From: Novosphingobium sp.
GTDB lineage: Bacteria; Pseudomonadota; Alphaproteobacteria; Sphingomonadales; Sphingomonadaceae
Assembly (NCBI GenBank): GCA_020853995.1
Contig: JADYXV010000083.1
Span: forward strand, 1 to 14,631
Length of the DNA stretch: 14,631 nt
Direction: 5' to 3'
Every line of letters begins with the position of its first letter. The stretch's first letter is position 1. Both the position numbers and the translations under genes were made by a program. The notes beneath the pieces are model-generated. The model saw only the letters and a list, made by a program, of their open reading frames with translations, made no database searches and had not been told where the DNA came from. Of this stretch, positions 1-6,698 are shown piece by piece.

Positions 1-210
1 CCGACTAACATTCTTAATTTAATCGAAGCAGTCTGGCCCCTGCCTGACGATGAACCGGAAGCTGCATATCCGGCGATATACCAGACGATGCACAATCTCA
101 GGGCCAAGGTTGGATCGTTTCGGATAGCACGGTCTGGGCATTATGGCTGGTTTGAGTTGATCCAGGAGCCATGCGACAGGCCGCTGTATGCTAATCGGTT
201 GAAGGGGTGA
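1..210 (+). CDS. C-terminal fragment of a winged-helix-like protein (5' end outside window)
   Basis: Frame 1 is open from the first base to a TGA at 208-210, giving 69 residues without a start codon, so this is the tail of a gene that begins to the left. The stretch from residue 8 to about 52 (LIEAVWP, then YQTMHNLRAKVG, then SGHYGWFELI) has the order helix, recognition-type helix with LRxKxG, and hairpin with a G-Y/W-G turn. That is the layout of OmpR-type C-terminal winged helices and of similar small phage-encoded DNA-binding proteins. No catalytic motif is visible. Just downstream lie an inverted repeat and a broken tRNA-Gly gene, so I infer that it belongs to an integrated element. The winged-helix assignment rests on pattern only; the coding call is firmer than the function. 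Confidence 0.6.
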   Translation, partial: PTNILNLIEAVWPLPDDEPEAAYPAIYQTMHNLRAKVGSFRIARSGHYGWFELIQEPCDRPLYANRLKG

Positions 211-212
211 AG

Positions 213-249
213 ACAGGGGCAGTGTGCGTCTATGAGAGGCCGCCCCTGT
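213..249. repeat. Inverted repeat after the fragmentary CDS
   Basis: ACAGGGGC at 213-220 is matched by its exact complement GCCCCTGT at 242-249, with 21 bases between. It starts three bases after the stop codon at 208-210. There is no T-run on either side, so an intrinsic terminator is not convincing; a protein-binding site or weak terminator is possible. Confidence 0.4.
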
Positions 250-265
250 GCAATCCTTAGAAGGA

Positions 266-314
266 AAAACCCTTCCAACATTATTGCCAAGCTTGCAAAA
301 TGTTGGAAGGTTTT
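266..314. terminator. Long inverted repeat, possible bidirectional terminator
   Basis: CCTTCCAACATT at 271-282 and its exact complement at 299-310 form a 12-bp stem with a 16-base loop. Allowing one bulged C, the A-run at 266-269 and the T-run at 311-314 extend the stem. A-tract on the left and T-tract on the right would suit termination in both directions: for the gene ending at 210 (+) and for transcription coming from the right (-). It also lies within about 40 bases of the tRNA break, so it could instead be an arm or accessory site of the element's recombination region. Confidence 0.45.
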
Positions 315-352
315 GGTGGCTGAAACCCGCAGAAACGCGTTGTTTTCTAACC

Positions 353-389
353 TTGGGAAGCTGCTGCTCTACCATTGAGCTACACCCGC
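353..389 (-). pseudogene. Broken tRNA-Gly(CCC): 5' half only
   Basis: On the minus strand the sequence starting at 389 reads as a canonical bacterial tRNA-Gly: acceptor strand GCGGGTG (389-383), TA, a D-arm with GCTC/GAGC stem (380-366), one A, the 5' anticodon stem GCAGC (364-360), and the loop TTCCCAA (359-353) with anticodon CCC at 357-355. After one more matching base the sequence departs: the 3' anticodon stem, T-arm with GGTTCGA and 3' acceptor strand are all missing. No T-arm-like sequence was found in the next 350 bases, so this is not a tRNA with a short intron. The break in the anticodon loop is typical of a tyrosine-recombinase attachment site, which places the end of an integrated element at about 351. 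Confidence 0.75.
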
Positions 390-465
390 GCACTTTGCCT
401 GCCTTTGACAAGGTGGATTGGCCTGTCGCATGATCGCGGCGGATTCGTCAACCTTTGCCTCGGGC

Positions 466-903
466 CTACCAGCTTCCGGTGTTTTCCATGCTCACCCATG
501 GTTCGGCAGGCGGCAGGTGGCCATCCTGCAGCAGTTCGATCGAGATACCATCCGGCGTTTTGACAAAGGCCATGTGGCCCTCGCGCGGCGGGCGGTGAAC
601 GATATGGCCGGCATCGAGAATGCGCTGGCACGTCTCGTAGATATTATCGACGCGATAGGCCAGGTGGCCAAAATTGCGGCCGCCTGTGTAAACCTCGGCA
701 GGGGTGCCGTCGGCGGGTGGCCAATTGTACGTCAGTTCAACCTCTGCAACGCCCTCCTGTCCCGGCGCGGCCAGAAAGATCAGCGTAAAGCGCCCTTGCT
801 CGCTGGAAAAGCGGCGCACTTCGTCAAGCCCGATCAGCCTGAAAAACGCTATGGTGGCATCGGGATCGCTTACACGGATCATAGTGTGGAGAAATTTGGT
901 CAC
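466..903 (-). CDS. gloA: Glyoxalase I (lactoylglutathione lyase), VOC family
   Basis: This cytoplasmic metalloenzyme of 145 residues isomerises the methylglyoxal-glutathione hemithioacetal to S-lactoylglutathione, the first step of methylglyoxal detoxification. The four metal ligands known from E. coli GloA can be placed: His6 (LHTMIRV), Glu56 (VELTYNW), His80 (GHLAYRV) and Glu123 (DGISIELLQDG). The length is close to the bacterial family (about 135). The start is GTG at 903-901: a TAG lies in frame just upstream (912-910), and the next ATG (Met8) would remove the ligand His6. No good Shine-Dalgarno is seen. It is transcribed divergently from the SIMPL gene and runs towards the broken tRNA-Gly without a clear terminator between. 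The short loop before HMAFVKTPDG and the absence of the longer GloA linker are the only differences noted. Assignment is strong. Confidence 0.9.
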   Translation of the reverse strand: MTKFLHTMIRVSDPDATIAFFRLIGLDEVRRFSSEQGRFTLIFLAAPGQEGVAEVELTYNWPPADGTPAEVYTGGRNFGHLAYRVDNIYETCQRILDAGHIVHRPPREGHMAFVKTPDGISIELLQDGHLPPAEPWVSMENTGSW

Positions 904-937
904 GAGCGGCTACGTCCGTTCAAAATCGGTTCATCGA

Positions 938-943
938 TATAAT
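938..943 (+). promoter_or_regulatory. Candidate -10 box for the SIMPL-domain gene
   Basis: A perfect TATAAT lies 41 bases before the ATG at 985 in the gap between two divergent genes. No convincing -35 hexamer stands 16-18 bases upstream (the region reads TCCGTT), so the box is only a candidate. Confidence 0.35.
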
Positions 944-984
944 CGCACAATTCATCGCAGCACAAAAGCTGATGGGAAATGACG

Positions 985-1746
985 ATGAGCGATCAGGATA
1001 GCAACGATTCCGCCAGCCCCCAAGCGCGACGCGCCAGCTTTTTGACCCGCGCGCCGATGGGCCTTTTGCCAGTCGGCATTCTGGCGGCAGGTCTGGTGCT
1101 TGGGGGGTGGTTTGTGGGCGATGGCTTTCGCCGCGCCAAAGTGGCTGACCGGGCCGTTACCGTGCGAGGCCTTGCCGAACGCGAAGTGACCGCCAATCTG
1201 GCCACATGGACGCTGGCCTATTCAGCCACCGCAGGCGACATGGCCAGCGCGCAGGCCAGCGTCGACCGCGACAGCCAGTCAATCCGCGCTTTCTTTGCCG
1301 AACTCGGCTTTCCTGCCGATGCGCTGCAACCGACCGGGGTCAACGTGCAGACGTTCAATAACAACGGCGTGGCCAGCTTTACCGTGCGCCAGCGCATGAC
1401 ATTGCGGACAACAGACATTGACCGCGCACAAAAGGCGGTAAAGCGTCAATTCGATCTGGTGCGGCGTGGCGTGATGCTGGAGGAAGGATCGGGCATGGCC
1501 TATACCTTCACCAAGCTGAACACGATCAAACCCGCGATGGTCGCCGCCCCAACCAAGGACGCCCGCGCTGCCGCCGAACAATTCGCGCGCGACAGCGGTG
1601 TTTCGGTGGAAGGGATCAAGACCGCAACGCAGGGGTACTTCGAAATCACCGCACGCGATGGCGATGGCGGCGGCGGTTGGGGCGTCTCGGACACCCCTTA
1701 CAAGAAGGTGCGCGTGGTCACGACGATCGACTTCTATTTACGTTAA
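985..1746 (+). CDS. SIMPL-domain (DUF541) membrane-anchored periplasmic protein
   Basis: Residues 1-24 are a short cytoplasmic tail, about 25-46 form one membrane helix (GLLPVGILAAGLVLGGWFVG), and the rest is a SIMPL/DUF541 domain: it opens with VTVRGLAEREVTANLATW, the usual first strand of the family, and ends with KKVRVVTTIDFYLR. The protein therefore sits in the inner membrane with its domain in the periplasm. SIMPL proteins are widespread, have no agreed biochemical activity, and have been linked in some bacteria to oxidative stress and envelope functions. Two ATGs are possible, 979 and 985. GGGAA at 974-978 is six bases from the second and abuts the first, so 985 (253 residues) is preferred. 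It is a single gene, divergent from the glyoxalase gene, with the metallophosphatase gene 83 bases downstream in the same direction. Confidence 0.82.
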   Translation: MSDQDSNDSASPQARRASFLTRAPMGLLPVGILAAGLVLGGWFVGDGFRRAKVADRAVTVRGLAEREVTANLATWTLAYSATAGDMASAQASVDRDSQSIRAFFAELGFPADALQPTGVNVQTFNNNGVASFTVRQRMTLRTTDIDRAQKAVKRQFDLVRRGVMLEEGSGMAYTFTKLNTIKPAMVAAPTKDARAAAEQFARDSGVSVEGIKTATQGYFEITARDGDGGGGWGVSDTPYKKVRVVTTIDFYLR

Positions 1747-1775
1747 CACTTTCGACTTAGGAAACCATAGCGACA

Positions 1776-1814
1776 GCGGGGTGTTATTGCTCACAGCGGC
1801 AAACCATACCCCGC
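1776..1814. repeat. Inverted repeat between SIMPL and phosphatase genes
   Basis: GCGGGGT at 1776-1782 is complemented by ACCCCGC at 1808-1814, with 25 bases between. A direct repeat ACAGCGG (1773-1779 and 1793-1799) overlaps it. There is no T-run. It could be a weak hairpin or a binding site in front of the phosphatase gene; no function can be read from the sequence. Confidence 0.3.
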
Positions 1815-1829
1815 GCTAGACGAGGTTCC

Positions 1830-2624
1830 ATGTTCGCCAAGCTCCGCGCCCTGTTTTCAGCAACGCAAGACCAGCCCGAGGAGCTGCCCGCCTGCGTGCC
1901 GGCCGGACAGCGCGTATATGCCATCGGCGACATTCACGGGCGGCTTGAGCTGTTCGATCATCTGCTCGCCTCGATCTCGGCTGACAATGCAGCGCGCGGC
2001 CCTGCCGATACACAGCTTGTGCTTCTGGGTGATCTGGTTGATCGCGGCCCTGACAGCTGTGGTGTGGTCGATCGCGTGATCAGCTTGGCAAAAGACCACA
2101 ATCTACGCGTGATTGCCGGCAATCACGAAGAGATGATGCTCAAAAGCCTGGATGATGACGAAACCTTGCGCCATTTCCTGCGCCACGGCGGCAAGGAAAC
2201 CCTGTTCAGCTATGGTCTTACGTTTGAGGAATATGCACAGGCCACGCTGGCCACCTTGCGCGCTCGGATGAACCAATTGGTGCCGGCAGAACATATCGCT
2301 TTCATGCAGGCAATGGAAAACCAGATCGTTTGCGGCGACTATCTGTTTGTTCATGCGGGCATTCGTCCGGGCGTACCGCTTGATCAGCAAGCCGTGGCTG
2401 ACCTACGGTGGATCCGCCAGGAATTTCTCGACCATACAGCCCCGCACGGGCACGTCGTTGTTCACGGGCACACCATCGCCGATGCGCCAGTGGTCTGCCC
2501 CAACCGCATCGGCATTGATACCGGCGCATTTGCCTCCGGCCGGCTGACCGCCATCGGGCTTGAACAGGACCAGCGCTGGTTCATCTGCGCAGAGATCGGA
2601 TCGGCAAAACAGGCCGCTGCCTGA
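1830..2624 (+). CDS. Metallophosphatase (serine/threonine phosphatase / Ap4A hydrolase-like)
   Basis: This 264-residue protein carries the full calcineurin-like metallophosphatase signature in order: GDIHGR (33-38, metal ligands Asp34 and His36), GDLVDRG (67-73, Asp68), GNHE (97-100, Asn98 and His99), HAG (175-177) and HGH (212-214). Such enzymes use two metal ions to hydrolyse phosphoesters. Members of this size are annotated either as PPP-type protein phosphatases or as symmetrical bis(5'-nucleosyl)-tetraphosphatases, and the sequence alone does not separate the two. There is no signal peptide, so it acts in the cytoplasm. The start at ATG 1830 has GAGG at 1822-1825, a little close at four bases. 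No partner gene is adjacent; the next gene begins 312 bases downstream. Confidence 0.85.
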   Translation: MFAKLRALFSATQDQPEELPACVPAGQRVYAIGDIHGRLELFDHLLASISADNAARGPADTQLVLLGDLVDRGPDSCGVVDRVISLAKDHNLRVIAGNHEEMMLKSLDDDETLRHFLRHGGKETLFSYGLTFEEYAQATLATLRARMNQLVPAEHIAFMQAMENQIVCGDYLFVHAGIRPGVPLDQQAVADLRWIRQEFLDHTAPHGHVVVHGHTIADAPVVCPNRIGIDTGAFASGRLTAIGLEQDQRWFICAEIGSAKQAAA

Positions 2625-2771
2625 ACGCATTTCTTGCGCTGCAGCAATTTTTCTTCGCTGTTGCGGGAATGCCACTAATTTCCATTCATTGCTGATTTGC
2701 TGCGTTTTGCATACTTTTATGTTTACGATTGCAACCATAATCGCAAGTCCATTACGCACCCGCGATGGGCC

Positions 2772-2808
2772 GTGTCATGTTGTCGCAACATCGTCATTCC
2801 AGTGTCAT
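2772..2808 (+). promoter_or_regulatory. Direct and inverted repeats, possible operator
   Basis: GTGTCAT occurs twice, at 2772-2778 and 2802-2808, exactly 30 bases apart (about three helical turns). Overlapping the first copy is a perfect inverted repeat ATGTTG-TCG-CAACAT at 2777-2791. Such an arrangement suits a dimeric regulator bound on one face of the helix upstream of the receptor gene. No known regulator consensus is recognised. Confidence 0.35.
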
Positions 2809-2835
2809 TTGCGACCGGTTTTGAGGGCGCGCTCG

Positions 2836-2929
2836 GGCGGTTAAGGCCGCCTGCGATGGGGTGGCGCGCGGGGTGATTCCCCGGGGGCTGTCCCCGCCAC
2901 AACCGCGTCCCCTGGGCGCACATACGGGG
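2836..2929 (+). promoter_or_regulatory. Structured GC-rich 5' leader of the receptor gene
   Basis: Several nested complements lie just before the start codon. Hairpin A is GGCGG (2836-2840) with CCGCC (2847-2851). Then an outer stem GTGGC (2861-2865) with GCCAC (2896-2900) encloses two abutting hairpins, CGGGG/CCCCG (2869-2873 with 2879-2883) and GGGG/CCCC (2884-2887 with 2892-2895), a three-way junction by base-pairing rules. A third run, CCCC at 2909-2912, can pair with GGGG at 2926-2929, which is the likely ribosome binding site. The interchangeable G- and C-runs allow alternative folds. I infer a possible cis-acting leader; no known riboswitch class is recognised. Confidence 0.4.
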
Positions 2930-2936
2930 TCCAAAC

Positions 2937-5900
2937 ATGCAAATCAGATTCCTTCTGGCAGCCAGTGCAGCCAGTCTGACGCTCGCCACAGCCATTGCTA
3001 CACCAGCCTACGCGCAGGAAACGTCTTCGTCCGTGCGCGGCACCGTGACGGCGGACACAGGTCCGGTCAGCGGCGCGCAAGTCCGTGTCATCCACACCCC
3101 CTCCGGCACGACCAGCAGCACAACAACTGATGCAGATGGCGGCTTCAGCATCAGCGGCCTCCGCCTTGGCGGACCAGTCACGGTTGAAGTATTGGCAGAC
3201 GGTTTTGAACAGTCGTCAGTTACTGACATATATTTGCAAGCCGGTCAGCCTTTCCGCTTGCCCATTACCCTGCAGAGCCAGTCGGTCATTGTGGTGACCG
3301 CGTCCGCGATCAAGAACTCTGCGGTGCTTGGTTCAGGTGCCGCATCTGTTTTGACCGCGCAGGAAATTGCAGGTGTTGCAACGGTTAACCGCGACATCCG
3401 CAACCTTGCTGCTCGCGACCCGCTGGTCAATCTGGATTCAACCAATGGCGGGGCAATTTCAATTGCCGGACAGAACAATCGCCTCAACCGTTTCACCGTT
3501 GACGGTGTTGCATTTGGCGACCCCTTCGGTCTTGAATCCGGTGGTCTTGTTTCAACGCGCGGTCCGGTTCCGCTTGATGCCATCGGCGAGTTTTCGGTCG
3601 AGGTTGCTCCTGTCGACATTCAACAGGGCTTTTTCCAGGGCGGCGCAATTAACACCCAATTGAAGTCCGGGGGCAACCGCTTTTCGGGCTTGGCTGGGTT
3701 CTATTATCAGGATGACAGCCTTCGCGGAAAGACAGCACGCGGCGTAACCCGCACAGGTTCATTTGATTCCAAGGTTTATACAGCACAGCTGACAGGCCCG
3801 ATCATCAAGGACAAACTGTTCTTCGCAGTAACGTATGAGCGCCTTCGCGACGTCGTCCCTACGGCCATTTCACCTGCCAACCTTGGCATTACCGATGCCC
3901 AGATCGCGCAGATCCAAGGCATCGCGGATACAGCCTATGACTTCGATGCCCTTGGTGCTGCAACATCGGTTCCGGAAAGCGATGACAAAGTCGTTGCCAA
4001 GATCGACTGGAACATTGCCGACGGCCACCGCGCCGCAGCGACGTACATCTATAACAAAGGCAACATTCTTGCCGGTCAAACAGGCACGAACCAGCTGAAC
4101 GCCACAAATCCGAACTTTGCGCTGCAATCAAACAACTATAATCAAGGCGCTATCAACCACTTCGGCATTTTCCAGCTGAACGATCAGTGGACTGACAGCT
4201 TCTCAACCCAGTTGCGCGTATCCTATGCAGATTACGTACGCTTGCAGCAGCCGTTTGGCGAAGCAACCTTCGGTGAATTCCGTACATGCCTTGACGCCAC
4301 CTCAACCACGCTGCCACTGGCCTGCCCGTCAGGCACGCGTCAATTGACCTTCGGGCCTGACGTAAGCCGTCAGGCCAACGAGCTTGCCTCGCAATCGTTG
4401 AACATCGAATTCCAGGCCAGCCTGCAATTGGGCAACCATACGGTGAAATGGATTGCCGAACGACGCCAGCAAGACGTTCGCAACCTGTTTGCCCAGCGCG
4501 TATCGGGCGCATGGTACTTCGATTCAGTCGCAGACTTACAGGCCCGTCGTGCAAACGAACTCGACTATGCCGTGCCTTTGCGTGGCGGCATCGATACGGT
4601 CACAGCGGCGTTTGAAAACAACAGCTGGACATTCGGTATGCAAGATACCGTCGACGTATCCGACAACCTCACGATAACTGCCGGTTTCCGTTGGGATTTG
4701 TTCGACACGCCAGATCGCCCGTTCAACAACACCGCGTTCAGCGACCGCTTCGGTTTTTCGAACACGGCTTCGCTTAACGGTCGTCAACTGTTCCAGCCAC
4801 GTTTCGGCCTCAACTGGAAAGCAACCGACCGCCTGACCATTCGGGGGTCGGCTGGCATCTTTGGTGGCGGCAATCCTAACGTCTGGATTTCGAACAATTA
4901 CTCGAACCCCGGACCAACACTTGGTCGGGCACAAGTCCGCCGCGTACCGGGCGTCAATGGCGCACCTGATACTTATACAGTTTCAGGCATCGCAGGGTTG
5001 AGCGCATCTGCACAAAATGCAATCGGTGCGGCTGCGCTTAACAATGTCAGCGGTGGCTCAGGCGTACCCCAGGCACTGATCGACGCAATCCGCACAACCG
5101 GAGCTTCGGCATCGCCCACCAACGCACTTGATCCGAACTTCAAGCCCCCGTCGCAATGGCGCATATCGGGAACCGCAGAATATGCGGCCGATCTGGGGTT
5201 CCTGGGCGATGACTGGAACTTTGGCGTGGATGCAGTCTACTCAAAGGTCCGCAATGGCCTGACATGGGTCGACTTGCGTTCGGTGGCGACCGGCGTTCTG
5301 CCTGATGGCCGCCTGCGTTACAGCGTGTTCCCGGGACAGGGCACCACAACCAACACCGATATCCTGCTTACCAACACCACGCTTGGACACAGCTGGAATG
5401 TGGTGGCCCGGTTTGACAAGAGCTGGGACAGCGGCTTCCGCATTGGCGGTAACTATACGTTCCAACGCGCCAAAGATTTGAACCCTGGCACATCATCTGT
5501 CGCGTTTTCGAACTATAGCCAAGCCGTCGTCGGTGAAGATCCCAACAATGCTGCATTTGGCATTTCAAACTATCAGCGGGACAACACCTTCCGCCTGATG
5601 GCAAGCTATGACGCAAAGTTGTTTGGCGACAATAACACCCGCTTTGAAATGTTCTTCAGCTCTCAGTCGGGCCAGCGCTTCAGCTATACTTTCGCTGATG
5701 CACTGTCAGGTAACCTGCGCTCGTCAATTTTCGGGGTGAACCAATCGGCCACAGGCAACCCGACAACCAACAATCGCTATCTGCTGTACGTGCCCAACGT
5801 TTCATCGGCCACAGCAGACAGCCGCGTGACTTATGCAGCGGGCTTTGATTTTGCCGGGTTCCAGCAGATCGTCCAAAACTCAGAATTGAACGAATACCAA

Positions 5901-6239
5901 GGCCAGATCGCCCCCAAGAACATCGGCAAGACACCACGCTATAACAAGCTGGACTTGTCCTTCCGTCAGGAGGTTCCGTTCGTACTTGGCGGCAAGATGG
6001 AATTGTCACTCGATCTGGAAAATGCTCTGAACCTGATTGATTCCGATTGGGGCGCGATCCGGCAGGTAGCTTTCCCGGGCTTCGGCACGCTGGTCAACGT
6101 GGCCTGCGAAACACCTGCGTGTACCCGGTACGTCTACTCGAACCGCTCGGGCAGCACGGTGACCCGTCCAGATCAGGCCGTGGATATCCGTGGCGGTTCG
6201 TTCTGGGGCCTGCGCATCGGCGGACGTGTGAAGTTCTGA
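2937..6239 (+). CDS. TonB-dependent outer-membrane receptor, Oar-like, with N-terminal regulatory domain
   Basis: The 1100-residue product begins with a signal peptide (cleavage after AYA, residue 26). Residues about 32-113 form a carboxypeptidase-regulatory-like beta-sandwich (VRGTVTADTGPVSGAQVRV, then DADGGFSISGL). The plug follows at about 117-245 (SIAGQNNRLNRFTVDGVAFGD), and then the 22-strand barrel ends in the expected aromatic residue (GGRVKF). This plan is that of Oar-like TonB-dependent transporters, which take up large or scarce substrates using TonB-ExbBD energy. The substrate cannot be read; no SusD partner, degradative enzyme or FecR/sigma pair is adjacent. Two Cys pairs sit in presumed loops (451/463 and 1057/1062). 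The ribosome binding site is probably GGGG at 2926-2929, seven bases before the ATG. The gene is closed by a strong terminator and appears monocistronic. Confidence 0.92.
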   Translation: MQIRFLLAASAASLTLATAIATPAYAQETSSSVRGTVTADTGPVSGAQVRVIHTPSGTTSSTTTDADGGFSISGLRLGGPVTVEVLADGFEQSSVTDIYLQAGQPFRLPITLQSQSVIVVTASAIKNSAVLGSGAASVLTAQEIAGVATVNRDIRNLAARDPLVNLDSTNGGAISIAGQNNRLNRFTVDGVAFGDPFGLESGGLVSTRGPVPLDAIGEFSVEVAPVDIQQGFFQGGAINTQLKSGGNRFSGLAGFYYQDDSLRGKTARGVTRTGSFDSKVYTAQLTGPIIKDKLFFAVTYERLRDVVPTAISPANLGITDAQIAQIQGIADTAYDFDALGAATSVPESDDKVVAKIDWNIADGHRAAATYIYNKGNILAGQTGTNQLNATNPNFALQSNNYNQGAINHFGIFQLNDQWTDSFSTQLRVSYADYVRLQQPFGEATFGEFRTCLDATSTTLPLACPSGTRQLTFGPDVSRQANELASQSLNIEFQASLQLGNHTVKWIAERRQQDVRNLFAQRVSGAWYFDSVADLQARRANELDYAVPLRGGIDTVTAAFENNSWTFGMQDTVDVSDNLTITAGFRWDLFDTPDRPFNNTAFSDRFGFSNTASLNGRQLFQPRFGLNWKATDRLTIRGSAGIFGGGNPNVWISNNYSNPGPTLGRAQVRRVPGVNGAPDTYTVSGIAGLSASAQNAIGAAALNNVSGGSGVPQALIDAIRTTGASASPTNALDPNFKPPSQWRISGTAEYAADLGFLGDDWNFGVDAVYSKVRNGLTWVDLRSVATGVLPDGRLRYSVFPGQGTTTNTDILLTNTTLGHSWNVVARFDKSWDSGFRIGGNYTFQRAKDLNPGTSSVAFSNYSQAVVGEDPNNAAFGISNYQRDNTFRLMASYDAKLFGDNNTRFEMFFSSQSGQRFSYTFADALSGNLRSSIFGVNQSATGNPTTNNRYLLYVPNVSSATADSRVTYAAGFDFAGFQQIVQNSELNEYQGQIAPKNIGKTPRYNKLDLSFRQEVPFVLGGKMELSLDLENALNLIDSDWGAIRQVAFPGFGTLVNVACETPACTRYVYSNRSGSTVTRPDQAVDIRGGSFWGLRIGGRVKF

Positions 6240-6265
6240 TCCAGCCACACATACAAACGAAAAGG

Positions 6266-6297
6266 GCGCAGGAGGGGCAACTCTCCTGCGCTTTTTT
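6266..6297 (+). terminator. Rho-independent terminator of the receptor gene
   Basis: GCGCAGGAG (6266-6274) and CTCCTGCGC (6283-6291) form a perfect 9-bp stem followed at once by six T residues (6292-6297), 26 bases after the receptor stop codon. Confidence 0.93.
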
Positions 6298-6698
6298 ATG
6301 GGCTTTGACGGTAGTGCGGTAGCGGCGAAGCCAGGCGCGGCAGGCGGCTATGCCACTTCTGGAGCGGCCAAAAAAATGGCCCGGCAGTTGCCTGCCGGGC
6401 CGGAAAGTTTTGGGAGAGGATGCCTGAAAGGCAATTTTGGTATGACTCACGTACGATTATTGTGCAAATGCGAAATCAGCAATGATAATTGCATTTTTTG
6501 CAATTTTGTCCTTAAAGTACGGTAATTCATGGTTTATCATGTTGTTTCAAGCGAAACGATACGGTACCGATTTATTGACAATCGATTGAGAAAATAGGTT
6601 GCATACAGCGATGTTGCGACTGCGAAATCCGATAGGCGATAAACGTCGCGCGCTTCCGGGCCGTTGCAGCCCGTACCGATTCGACCATCAGGCTGATC
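6298..6698. other. Intergenic tract between convergent genes, AT-rich in the middle
   Basis: About 400 bases lie between the receptor terminator and the stop codon of the stress-protein gene. No coding frame with a ribosome binding site was found. Bases about 6430-6600 are much richer in A+T than their surroundings and carry several palindromes: AATTGCA/TGCAATT around a T5 loop (6487-6505), TTTC-AAGC-GAAA (6546-6557), CGGTACCG (6562-6569) and CAATCGATTG (6579-6588). A minus-strand terminator at 6370-6401 closes the tract. It may be a long 3' untranslated region, hold a small RNA, or be a decayed gene. Confidence 0.5.
6370..6401 (-). terminator. Minus-strand rho-independent terminator
   Basis: GGCCCGGCAG (6378-6387) and CTGCCGGGCC (6392-6401) form a perfect 10-bp GC-rich stem with a four-base loop. 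Read on the minus strand it is followed by A and then seven T residues (complement of 6377-6370). It ends transcription arriving from the right, yet the only gene there, the stress-protein gene, stops about 300 bases earlier. Confidence 0.88.

Larger units (their letters stand above)
2625..2936. other. 312-base intergenic region before the receptor gene
   Basis: No credible gene is present. The first half (to about 2755) is AT-richer and lacks a clear terminator for the upstream phosphatase gene. The centre holds a small inverted repeat inside a pair of direct repeats, and the last 100 bases are very GC-rich and can fold into several hairpins; these are listed separately. The receptor promoter must lie here, but no good -35/-10 pair could be chosen with confidence. 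A short open frame from 2719 has no ribosome binding site and was not called. Confidence 0.6.

Noticed and set aside
211..352. Group I intron in tRNA-Gly
   Set aside because: An intron would be followed by the 3' half of the tRNA. No T-arm or 3' acceptor sequence was found between 1 and 352 on the minus strand.
418..942. Plus-strand open frame of 174 codons
   Set aside because: It is antisense to the glyoxalase gene, which has all four metal ligands; no domain or ribosome binding site supports the plus-strand frame.
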